Below the pieces are notes generated by a model. That model was not told where the DNA came from. It ran no database searches and saw only the letters and a list, made by a program, of their open reading frames with translations. The position numbers were made by a program, and so were the translations under genes. Below are positions 24,167-30,438 of a DNA stretch of 31,948 nucleotides, piece after piece (position 1 is the first letter of the stretch; each line of letters starts with the position of its first letter). Location: the NCBI GenBank assembly GCA_965602855.1, contig CBFCZV010000029.1:1-31948 (forward strand), written 5' to 3'. This DNA comes from LH-M37 sp965602855 (GTDB lineage: Bacteria > Pseudomonadota > Gammaproteobacteria > SZUA-229).

Positions 24167-24868
24167 CTAAGTACCTGAAAAATGCGACTTATCTTCTGTT
24201 TCACCAACGGCTTTAACACCCTTGTGGGGCATGAAAATGCCACAGCCCAGGTGACGATGCTCGCCAATGCCCTGCTCCTGCAAGGCAATGGAAGTCTGTT
24301 TATCCAGATCGGCCATCATCAAACTGCGGGTTTCAATGCTATTTTCCGGGGTCTGGATAGTATGCTGGATACCACACAGCATTTTCCTAAGGTCTATATC
24401 ACGCTTTGCCAGCTCATCGACTATCCACTGGGTAAACGCATCTTCGTCCATGCCTTCTGGCACGACGACATAACGCGAAAATATTGTACCCAATGGATTT
24501 AATGGCTTTTCTGTGACAGCACCAATTTCAAGTTCATGACCCGCAATATTCACTTTTTTGCCGATCAGTGCCATTGCTTCCTCCACTCGAGGGCGCGGAA
24601 CTCTTAAATTCATACGTGTACGCTTTGACAGGTGGATCAATTCACCATCAGCAGGACGCTCCCAGCCATTACCAGTTGCAGCGCCGTGTATTTGCTGAAT
24701 GCCCACTTCCGGCTCATCGGCCAGCCAGGGCAGAATTTCGTACAGAACCTGAGATAATTCCCAGGCGTGTGTGGTGGGCAGCTGCTTGCAATTGATCTTG
24801 AATGACAGGTCAACCACATTATCGGGCTGTACAAATTCAGTTTTCTTGTCTTCGTCTTGCCACAGCAT
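24167..24868 (-). CDS. cas6: Stand-alone Cas6/Cmx6-like (RAMP fold) putative RNA endoribonuclease
   Basis: This 233-residue protein resembles the Cas6/Cmx6 group of CRISPR type I-MYXAN. Shared features are VDLSFKINCKQLPTTHAW near 19-36, GIQQIHGAATGNGWERP near 56-72, LSKRTRMNLRVPR, TRSLMMADL near 180-187, and a C-terminal glycine-rich RAMP loop GIGEHRHLGCGIF at 200-212 followed by MPHKGV. In Cas6 proteins this fold binds and cuts a hairpin in precursor crRNA, often with a His general base. His61 and His36 are candidates here, but the active site is unproven. ATG 24868 has AGGAA about 8 bases upstream. No CRISPR array and no other cas gene occur in the window. It starts 4 bases after the 63-residue gene and runs divergently from dsrA, which suggests a role unrelated to immunity. 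Confidence 0.78.
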   Translation of the reverse strand: MLWQDEDKKTEFVQPDNVVDLSFKINCKQLPTTHAWELSQVLYEILPWLADEPEVGIQQIHGAATGNGWERPADGELIHLSKRTRMNLRVPRPRVEEAMALIGKKVNIAGHELEIGAVTEKPLNPLGTIFSRYVVVPEGMDEDAFTQWIVDELAKRDIDLRKMLCGIQHTIQTPENSIETRSLMMADLDKQTSIALQEQGIGEHRHLGCGIFMPHKGVKAVGETEDKSHFSGT

Positions 24869-24872
24869 CGTT

Positions 24873-25064
24873 TTATTCCTGTCTGGCGGTAAAAGCCGCT
24901 TCACACTTATCCTGCCAGTCATCAGGCGTATCAGAATAACCGGGCTTTACATCCATCTGAAAGAATAATTCGCCAGCTTTTGCGCGCTTGCCCAATTCCA
25001 CCTTCAAATCCTCAAAGCTTTCCAGTTCCTGATTTTGTAACATGACTTCACTCAACCAAAGCAT
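24873..25064 (-). CDS. Small protein co-transcribed with the Cas6-like gene (63 aa)
   Basis: The ATG at 25064 is backed by GAGGA about 7 bases upstream. A second Met at residue 8 is a weaker start. The protein has a helical N half (SEVMLQNQELESFEDLKVELGKRAKAGELFF) and a C half with MDVKPGYSDTPDDWQDKCEAAFTARQE, and a single Cys. I do not recognise the family. Four bases separate it from the Cas6-like gene, so the two are almost certainly translated from one message, and the proteins may act together. It is the first gene on the minus side of the divergent region facing dsrA. Confidence 0.78.
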   Translation of the reverse strand: MLWLSEVMLQNQELESFEDLKVELGKRAKAGELFFQMDVKPGYSDTPDDWQDKCEAAFTARQE

Positions 25065-25117
25065 TTTCTATATCCTCATTCTATATGTATGCGCCACGCT
25101 GTAGCATCATGTGCACA

Positions 25118-25134
25118 CAGCAGAAATCCTGCTG
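25118..25134. repeat. 6-bp hairpin in the leader of the 63-residue/Cas6-like operon
   Basis: CAGCAG (25118-25123) and CTGCTG (25129-25134) form a stem around five bases, 54 bases upstream of the ATG at 25064. No U-tract follows. It could be a leader structure in the minus-strand transcript. Confidence 0.4.
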
Positions 25135-25337
25135 GAGATAATGCGATCATCCCGCCTGAAAAACAATATCACCTAAGAGCAAGCCAGCGCACGAATTAAC
25201 TCTCCCGAGCTCAAACACTATATATGGGTGCCAATGCAGAAAATAAACCCCATACAATAAAAAGCTGCAAAAACCATTATCTCTTTGATTTCATTGATAA
25301 ACACATAGAATCATGCCAGAAATACAAAAAAACTCTA

Positions 25338-25380
25338 TCCCTTTGGGGGTAAGACCACATAAAGACCACCCCCCAAGGGT
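25338..25380. promoter_or_regulatory. Paired inverted operator candidates, ACCCCNNAAGGGW copies A and B
   Basis: Copy A is at 25338-25350 (minus strand, ACCCCCAAAGGGA) and copy B at 25368-25380 (plus strand, ACCCCCCAAGGGT). Their starts are 30 bases apart, about three helical turns, on the same DNA face. Together they form an 11-of-13 inverted repeat with a 17-base centre that contains the direct repeat AAGACCAC. This looks like a binding site for a regulator serving both divergent operons. No regulator gene for it is identified. Confidence 0.55.
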
Positions 25381-25407
25381 AGGGTTCTACAGCTGCCCGC
25401 CCGGCTC

Positions 25408-25413
25408 TAGAAT
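25408..25413 (+). promoter_or_regulatory. Possible upstream dsr promoter -10 (TAGAAT)
   Basis: CTAGAAT here matches the -10 of the 67-residue gene promoter. It lies 27 bases past copy B, against 22-25 bases in the other case, and lacks a -35 box. An activator-dependent start near 25420 is possible; evidence is suggestive only. Confidence 0.3.
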
Positions 25414-25467
25414 CTCGTTCCATAATTTTCCTCAGGTGTAATTGCAAAAACTTTACCTCTGGGGATA

Positions 25468-25496
25468 TTGAGAACAAATTGATTTGGGAATACAAT
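25468..25496 (+). promoter_or_regulatory. Main dsrA promoter, sigma-70 type
   Basis: TTGAGA (25468-25473), a 17-base spacer and TACAAT (25491-25496): five of six matches in each box with ideal spacing. The predicted start is near 25503, giving a 70-base leader that contains the 25527-25544 hairpin. Confidence 0.72.
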
Positions 25497-25526
25497 CGGT
25501 TCCCCGATTTCGACCAAAATATGCGA

Positions 25527-25544
25527 TCTGATCATAAGATCAGA
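25527..25544 (+). promoter_or_regulatory. 5' UTR hairpin of the dsr mRNA
   Basis: TCTGATC-ATAA-GATCAGA is a perfect 7-bp stem with a four-base loop, 28 bases before the dsrA ATG and just upstream of its ribosome site (AGGAGA, 25561-25566). It may stabilise the message or be a recognition hairpin for an RNA-binding protein or RNase. Confidence 0.65.
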
Positions 25545-25572
25545 ACAATGGCGGTTTAACAGGAGACAATCC

Positions 25573-26835
25573 ATGGCCAAAAAGATATACGAAACACCAA
25601 TGCTGGACATCCTTGAAGAAGGACCATGGCCCAGCTTTATTACTGGTATCAAGAAACTTCGTGATGAGCATCCACAGGAGCGCATTCAAGAAGTAACAAG
25701 CAGCCTTTTAGGTCAGCTTGAGCATTCTTACGAAACTCGTAAGGGTTACTGGAAAGGCGGCACCGTATCTGTATATGGTTATGGCGGTGGTATTATTCCT
25801 CGTTTCTCAGAAGTAGCTTCGGCTTTCCCTGAGTCTAAAGAATTCCACACAGTTCGTGTTCAACCACCTGCTGGCAACCACTACACAACAGCAATGTTGC
25901 GTCAGTTGGGCGATAGCTGGGAAAAACACGGTTCTGGTCTGCAAACATTCCACGGCCAGACTGGTAACATTATGTTTATCGGTACTGACACTGATGGTGT
26001 TCAGGACTTCTTCGACGAAGTTAATGAATACGGTTGGGACCTTGGTGGTGCTGGCCCATGTGTACGTACTGCAATGTCATGTGTTGGCGCTTCACGTTGT
26101 GAAATGTCTAACTGTAACGAGCACGGCATTCACCGTCTGCTAGTTAATAACTTCACTGATGACGTTCATCGTCCTGCTCTTCCTTATAAATTCAAATTCA
26201 AAGTATCTGGTTGTCCTAACGACTGTCAGAACGCTATCGAACGTGCAGACATGGCCATAATTGGTACATGGCGCGATGAGATGAAAGTTGATCAGGAAGA
26301 AGTTAAAGCTTATGTAGCTGCCAAAGGTCGTCAATACATTATCGACAACGTTACAACACGTTGCCCAACTAATGCACTAACTCTGAACGACGACGATACA
26401 CTGACTGTAGACAACCATAACTGTGTACGTTGCATGCACTGTCTGAACGTAATGCCTAAAGCTCTTCACCCTGGTGATGACAAAGGTGTAACCATTCTGA
26501 TTGGTGGTAAACGCACACTTAAGATTGGCGACATGATGGGTACTGTTGTTATTCCATTCATGAAGCTTGACACTGAAGACGATTACGAGAGTCTGGTTGA
26601 GTTGGCTGAAGAAATTATTGATTTCTGGGCTGAAAATGCGCTTGAGCACGAACGCTGTGGTGAGATGATCGAACGTATCGGTCTGGTTAATTTCCTCGAA
26701 GGCGTTGATTACGAGTTGGATGTTGATCCAAATATGGTCAGCAGCCCACGTCAAAGCTCATACATCCGTATGGATGGCTGGGATGATGAAGCCGTTAAAT
26801 GGTTTGAGCGTAAGCAAGAAGCCGCTAACGCTTAA
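25573..26835 (+). CDS. dsrA: Reverse-type dissimilatory sulfite reductase, alpha subunit
   Basis: This 420-residue DsrA forms the cytoplasmic alpha2beta2 siroheme enzyme that oxidises DsrC-bound sulfane sulfur towards sulfite in sulfur oxidisers. Siroheme-[4Fe-4S] ligand motifs are CVGASRC (Cys170, Cys176) and CPNDC (Cys214, Cys218). An inserted ferredoxin domain carries CPTNAL (Cys264) and CVRCMHC (Cys284, 287, 290) for a second [4Fe-4S] cluster. Length fits the oxidative DsrA group. AGGAGA lies 6 bases before the ATG. It is first in the operon, directly after the promoter and leader hairpin. Codon use (CGT, GGT, GTT, AAC) differs from the neighbouring dap and kinase genes and suggests high expression. 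dsrB follows 80 bases later across two hairpins. Confidence 0.98.
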   Translation: MAKKIYETPMLDILEEGPWPSFITGIKKLRDEHPQERIQEVTSSLLGQLEHSYETRKGYWKGGTVSVYGYGGGIIPRFSEVASAFPESKEFHTVRVQPPAGNHYTTAMLRQLGDSWEKHGSGLQTFHGQTGNIMFIGTDTDGVQDFFDEVNEYGWDLGGAGPCVRTAMSCVGASRCEMSNCNEHGIHRLLVNNFTDDVHRPALPYKFKFKVSGCPNDCQNAIERADMAIIGTWRDEMKVDQEEVKAYVAAKGRQYIIDNVTTRCPTNALTLNDDDTLTVDNHNCVRCMHCLNVMPKALHPGDDKGVTILIGGKRTLKIGDMMGTVVIPFMKLDTEDDYESLVELAEEIIDFWAENALEHERCGEMIERIGLVNFLEGVDYELDVDPNMVSSPRQSSYIRMDGWDDEAVKWFERKQEAANA

Positions 26836-26856
26836 TTCAAGCGAAATAAACAACAT

Positions 26857-26878
26857 GGAGGGGGTTAACGCCCCCTTC
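26857..26878 (+). repeat. GC-rich hairpin in the dsrA-dsrB spacer
   Basis: GGAGGGGG (26857-26864) pairs with CCCCCTTC (26871-26878) around TTAACG, with one G-U pair. No U-tract follows, so it is more likely a stability or processing element than a terminator. Confidence 0.65.
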
Positions 26879-26895
26879 TAAATAACATATTTAGA
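26877..26895 (+). repeat. AT-rich perfect hairpin in the dsrA-dsrB spacer
   Basis: TCTAAATA (26877-26884) and TATTTAGA (26888-26895) form a perfect 8-bp stem with an ACA loop. Its first two bases overlap the foot of the GC-rich hairpin, so the two structures compete or stack. It lies 20 bases before the dsrB ATG. Confidence 0.6.
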
Positions 26896-26915
26896 AAATT
26901 ATTTGAGGAAGAACC

Positions 26916-27992
26916 ATGAGTGATGATAAACCTCGTTCACCGATAGAATCTGGATGTCCTGACGCATTCCAATACATGCACCCTACTATGCGCAAAAATT
27001 ACGGCGCGTGGAAATTTCATGAGCATCCACAACCTGGCGTTCTGCGTCACGTAGCTTATAGTGGTGATGAAATCTGGACTGTTCGTTGTGGTACACAACG
27101 TATTCTGGATATCTTCTCTTTACGCGAACTTTGTGACATTGGCGATGATTTTGCTGATGGCTACATTCACTTTACTATCCGTAGTAACGTTGAATACATG
27201 GTTTCAGACGCTTCTAAAGTTGAGCCTCTGATCAAAGCAATCACAGACAAAGGTTACATCGTTGGTGGTACACAGAACTCTGTGGCCATGATGTCTCATA
27301 CACAGGGCTGGTTACATTGTGATATCCCTGGTACTGACGCATCTGGTGTTGTTAAGTCAATGATGGATGAGCTAATCGACGAGTTCCGTAATGCTGACAT
27401 GCCTAACCGCGTACACATTACAACTTCTTGTTGTCAGATTAACTGTGGTGGTCAAGGCGACATCGCGATTAACATTCAGCACACTAAGCCACCTAAGATC
27501 AACCATGACTTAGTATCAAACGTGTGTGAGCGTCCTACTGTTGTAGCTCGTTGCCCAGTTGCTGCGATTCGTCCTGCAATGGTTAACGGCAAACCTACTC
27601 TTGAAGTTGATGAGAAGAAATGTATCTGTTGTGGTGCATGTTTCCCTCCTTGTCCTCCAATGCAGATCAACGATGCTGAGCATTCAAAACTAGCTGTATG
27701 GGTTGGTGGTAATCACTCTAATGCACGTAGCAAACCTACTTTCCAGAAACTTGTTGCTGCTGGTATCCCTAACAACCCACCACGCTGGCCTGAAGCAACT
27801 GCCATCGTTAAGCAAATTCTGAAAGCTTATAAAGCAGATGCGAAAGATTGGGAACGTATGAATGACTGGATTGAGCGTATCGGCTGGCCTCGTTTCTTCG
27901 AGAAGACTGGTCTTCCATTCACGAAATACCACATTGATAACTGGCGCGGTGCACGTAATAGCTTGAACGCATCTACCCACATTCGTTTCTAA
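26916..27992 (+). CDS. dsrB: Reverse-type dissimilatory sulfite reductase, beta subunit
   Basis: This 358-residue partner of DsrA carries the cluster/siroheme motif SCCQINC (Cys172, 173, 177), CERPTVVARCPVAAI (Cys204, 213) and a ferredoxin-like CICCGACFPPC (Cys236 to 246). In DsrAB the catalytic siroheme lies at the interface and the C-terminal arm of DsrC inserts into it. GAGGAAG precedes the ATG. The DsrE start follows 9 bases after the stop without a ribosome site of its own, which implies coupled translation. Codon use is like that of dsrA. Confidence 0.98.
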   Translation: MSDDKPRSPIESGCPDAFQYMHPTMRKNYGAWKFHEHPQPGVLRHVAYSGDEIWTVRCGTQRILDIFSLRELCDIGDDFADGYIHFTIRSNVEYMVSDASKVEPLIKAITDKGYIVGGTQNSVAMMSHTQGWLHCDIPGTDASGVVKSMMDELIDEFRNADMPNRVHITTSCCQINCGGQGDIAINIQHTKPPKINHDLVSNVCERPTVVARCPVAAIRPAMVNGKPTLEVDEKKCICCGACFPPCPPMQINDAEHSKLAVWVGGNHSNARSKPTFQKLVAAGIPNNPPRWPEATAIVKQILKAYKADAKDWERMNDWIERIGWPRFFEKTGLPFTKYHIDNWRGARNSLNASTHIRF

Positions 27993-28001
27993 GATGACTC
28001 T

Positions 28002-28394
28002 GTGAAATTTTCGCTTCAAATTAACGAAGGTCCTTACCAGCAACAAGCCGCTGATAGTGCAATTCAATTCACTAAAGCTGCGCTGGCTAAAGGCCACGAA
28101 ATTTTCCGCGTGTTCTTCTATCACGATGGTGTGAATAACGCGACTCGTCTCGCTATTCCACCTCAAGATGACCGTAACATCACTGCTGAGTGGGTTGCAC
28201 TACAAAAAGAACACAATCTTGATTTAGTTGTATGTATTGCTGCAGCTCAACGCCGTGGCCTGATCGACGAAGATGAAATGAATCGTCAGGGCAAAGATGC
28301 TAACAATATTTCAGAAGGTTTCCGCATTTCTGGTTTAGGTCAATTGATCGAAGCCGGAATTGAAGCTGACCGTCTGGTAGTGTTCGGCGCATAA
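28002..28394 (+). CDS. dsrE: DsrE, sulfurtransferase subunit of DsrEFH
   Basis: This 130-residue protein has the catalytic Cys exactly at position 78 (DLVVCIAAAQRRG), the residue known to accept sulfane sulfur in the Allochromatium protein. DsrE2F2H2 relays sulfur to DsrC in the cytoplasm and marks the oxidative pathway. Translation starts with GTG at 28002, 9 bases after dsrB, with no clear ribosome site, so coupling to dsrB is likely. An ATG at 27994 heads only a three-codon frame (M-T-L-stop) whose TGA overlaps the GTG. The paralogous relation to TusD is known; the following TusC-like (DsrF) and TusB-like (DsrH) genes complete the complex. Confidence 0.97.
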   Translation: MKFSLQINEGPYQQQAADSAIQFTKAALAKGHEIFRVFFYHDGVNNATRLAIPPQDDRNITAEWVALQKEHNLDLVVCIAAAQRRGLIDEDEMNRQGKDANNISEGFRISGLGQLIEAGIEADRLVVFGA

Positions 28395-28405
28395 GGGGAA
28401 ATACG

Positions 28406-28807
28406 ATGGCTAAGAAATTTATGTATATCAATCGTAAACCGCCTTATGGCACTGTTTACGCTCTGGAATCCCTTGAAGTTGTACTCATCGGCGCTGCTTT
28501 TGATCAAGACGTTAGTCTTGCATTCATCGGCGACGGTGTTTATCAGCTAACTAAAGGTCAGGACACTAAGGCCATTGCGCAGAAGAACTTCTCTCCTGTT
28601 TATGGTGCTTTGGGCGATTACGAAGTAACGAAAATTTACATCGAAAAAGAATCACTCGAAGAACGCGGCCTTACACTGGAAGATCTTCAGCACCTTGTTT
28701 GGGAAGATGAAGACGAAGATTACGCTGAAAAAGATTCTATCCGCCTGGTTAGCCGCGCTGAACTGGCTGACGTTCTTGATGATCAAGACGTAATATTGAG
28801 TTTCTAG
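28406..28807 (+). CDS. dsrF: DsrF, structural subunit of DsrEFH
   Basis: This 133-residue TusC/DsrF-type protein begins AKKFMYINRKPPYGTVYALE and contains FIGDGVYQL and a long acidic stretch WEDEDEDYAEKD near 107-118. It has no Cys at all, which matches DsrF, whose role is structural and not sulfur-carrying. AGGGGA lies about 8 bases before the ATG. It sits 11 bases after dsrE and 11 before dsrH. Confidence 0.97.
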   Translation: MAKKFMYINRKPPYGTVYALESLEVVLIGAAFDQDVSLAFIGDGVYQLTKGQDTKAIAQKNFSPVYGALGDYEVTKIYIEKESLEERGLTLEDLQHLVWEDEDEDYAEKDSIRLVSRAELADVLDDQDVILSF

Positions 28808-28818
28808 GAGATAAAAAA

Positions 28819-29121
28819 ATGGCACTGTTACACACTGTAAATGAATCTCCTTTTGAGACTAAAACTTTTGAGACCTGTGTTGGTCTGGCTAAAAGTGGCT
28901 CAACAGTACTACTGATCGAAGATGGTGTTTATGCCGCAACTGTTAATAACAGCGTTGCTGACATGATTAAAAACACTAGCGGTATCAACTTCTGCGTACT
29001 TGGCCCTGATGCTCAGGCACGTGGAATCGAAGGAAAACTAGCCGAAGGTATCAAAGTTGTAGATTACGAAGGCTTTGTTGATTTGGTTGTCGAGCACGAT
29101 TCAGTTCAAGCTTGGCTTTAA
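28819..29121 (+). CDS. dsrH: DsrH, subunit of DsrEFH
   Basis: This 100-residue TusB/DsrH-type protein has Cys20 at the family position (KTFETCVGLAKSG), a second Cys in NFCVLGPD, and EDGVYAA. With DsrE and DsrF it forms the hexamer that transfers sulfur to DsrC. AGGAG lies 9 bases before the ATG. The gap to dsrC is 44 bases and AT-rich. Confidence 0.97.
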   Translation: MALLHTVNESPFETKTFETCVGLAKSGSTVLLIEDGVYAATVNNSVADMIKNTSGINFCVLGPDAQARGIEGKLAEGIKVVDYEGFVDLVVEHDSVQAWL

Positions 29122-29165
29122 TTTTTTAATTTTTAATTTCAGTTCTCAACGAGGAGAGCAATATT

Positions 29166-29498
29166 ATGCCTATCGAAGCAAACGGTAAAACTTTTGAAAC
29201 AGACGAAGAGGGTTACTTGGCTAACCTGACTGAATGGGAACCAGCTGTTGCTACAGCAATGTCAGAAGCAGAAGACTGCCACCTGACTGATGAGCACTGG
29301 GACATCATCAACTTCCTTCGTGAATACTACGAAGAATACCAAATCGCTCCAGCAGTACGTGTACTGACTAAAGCTGTTGGTAAGAAATTGGGTAAAGAAA
29401 AAGGCAACAGCAAGTACTTGTACGAACTGTTCCCTTATGGCCCAGGTAAACAAGCATGTAAATATGCTGGTCTGCCTAAGCCAACTGGTTGTGTATAA
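29166..29498 (+). CDS. dsrC: DsrC, sulfur-carrier protein
   Basis: This 110-residue DsrC carries the full C-terminal arm CKYAGLPKPTGCV, with Cys98 and Cys109 separated by 11 positions as in functional DsrC. It is loaded with persulfide by DsrEFH, presents sulfur to DsrAB, and the oxidised (disulfide) form is linked to DsrMK at the membrane. Central motifs DEHWDIINFLREYY and KYLYELFPYGPGKQ are the usual ones. GAGGAGAG before the ATG is a very strong ribosome site, fitting high expression. A strong terminator follows immediately, so dsrC may be the last gene of the main transcript. Confidence 0.98.
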   Translation: MPIEANGKTFETDEEGYLANLTEWEPAVATAMSEAEDCHLTDEHWDIINFLREYYEEYQIAPAVRVLTKAVGKKLGKEKGNSKYLYELFPYGPGKQACKYAGLPKPTGCV

Positions 29499-29512
29499 CA
29501 ATTAGTTGCAAA

Positions 29513-29545
29513 CAGGGGGTCAGACTCTGACCCCCTGCTTTTTTG
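29513..29545 (+). terminator. Strong rho-independent terminator between dsrC and dsrM
   Basis: CAGGGGGTCAG (29513-29523) pairs perfectly with CTGACCCCCTG (29527-29537) around a three-base loop, followed by CTTTTTTG and more T. It lies 14 bases past the dsrC stop and should strongly reduce transcription into dsrM. Confidence 0.93.
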
Positions 29546-29609
29546 TTTTTTGTTTGTAGTACTTTTTTTTTAAACTTTTTCAGTAACACTAAGGCGAGAC
29601 GCTATAACC

Positions 29610-30371
29610 ATGACTGTTTTAAGTATCATATATGTCGTGCTTTTCTATGCAGCCATCATTATTTTATTTGGCGGCATTGCTAATAAGATAATGTTATACA
29701 AACGTGTGCCTGCCCCACTGAAAATACCTGTGACACCCGCACCTATTACAGCAGGCGGCGTTGTCTATCGTTTATTCTACGAGGTTGTTTTCTTCAACAG
29801 CCTCTTCCGCGCCAACAAGTGGACATGGATTTTTGGCTGGATCTTCCATGTATCTCTACTGTTAGCGTTTTTCCGTCACTTACGCTATGTGATTTCACCA
29901 GACGTTTTCTTCTGGCCATTAGTAAACAACATGGTTGTTCAGAGCTTTGGTCATTACGCTGGTTTTACTATGGTGCTCGGTCTGGCTGGTCTATTTGCTC
30001 GTCGCATATTCGTTGATCGCGTACGTTATATTTCATCAGCATCAGACTACCTGATGTTGTTATTGATCATGGGCATTGCAGGCAGCGGTCTATTGATTGC
30101 CTATGCATCACACACAGATATTATTCAGTTGAAAGCATTCGTTATGGGGTTATTCCTGTTCGACCCACAAAATTTACCAACTGATCCAATTTTATTAGTA
30201 CACATTACCATGGTGCTGTTTTTAGCAATGATCTTCCCGATTAGTAAATTGCTACACGCACCCGGTTTGTTCTTTGCACCAACACGTAACCAGATTGACA
30301 ACCCACGTGAAAAACGTCACATGTCAGAATGGGGCGCTGCAATTGAAGCCGAAGATGGCCGTAATAATTAA
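29610..30371 (+). CDS. dsrM: DsrM, NarI-like cytochrome b membrane subunit
   Basis: This 253-residue inner-membrane protein has about five hydrophobic segments (roughly 4-28, 71-90, 112-131, 146-166, 195-215). Candidate heme-ligand His are His80, His90, His115, His198 and His216, in a NarI-like arrangement. DsrM is the quinone-interacting diheme subunit of the DsrMKJOP complex and pairs with DsrK. No dedicated promoter was found in the 112 bases after dsrC, and a terminator separates them, so readthrough or an unseen promoter must supply it. A moderate ribosome site (AAGGCGAG) precedes the ATG. Confidence 0.95.
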   Translation: MTVLSIIYVVLFYAAIIILFGGIANKIMLYKRVPAPLKIPVTPAPITAGGVVYRLFYEVVFFNSLFRANKWTWIFGWIFHVSLLLAFFRHLRYVISPDVFFWPLVNNMVVQSFGHYAGFTMVLGLAGLFARRIFVDRVRYISSASDYLMLLLIMGIAGSGLLIAYASHTDIIQLKAFVMGLFLFDPQNLPTDPILLVHITMVLFLAMIFPISKLLHAPGLFFAPTRNQIDNPREKRHMSEWGAAIEAEDGRNN

Positions 30372-30438
30372 AAAAACTGTACTGATTTAGTAGATTAAGA
30401 CTGGAAGTAACTGCAACTATAAAAGCTGAGAAACAAGA

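Larger units (their letters stand above)
25065..25572. other. 508-bp divergent regulatory region between the Cas6-like operon and dsrA
   Basis: No protein gene is supported. From left to right it holds a CAGCAG/CTGCTG hairpin (25118-25134), an AT-rich stretch, two inverted copies of ACCCCNNAAGGGW with a nested direct repeat AAGACCAC (25351-25358 and 25362-25369, 11-base period), a TAGAAT element, a good sigma-70 promoter and a leader hairpin before dsrA. Confidence 0.7.

Noticed and set aside
24167..25572. CRISPR array near the Cas6-like gene
   Set aside because: No direct repeats with regular 60-75 base periodicity are visible; only short hairpins and one 8-base direct repeat occur.
25573..27992. 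Reductive sulfite reductase of a sulfate reducer
   Set aside because: DsrEFH directly follows dsrAB, which is a hallmark of the oxidative pathway, and no dsrD was found between dsrB and dsrC.
27994..28005. Three-codon leader peptide M-T-L before dsrE
   Set aside because: Too short to support; it may only reflect the ATG arising near the GTG start, though it could aid translational coupling.
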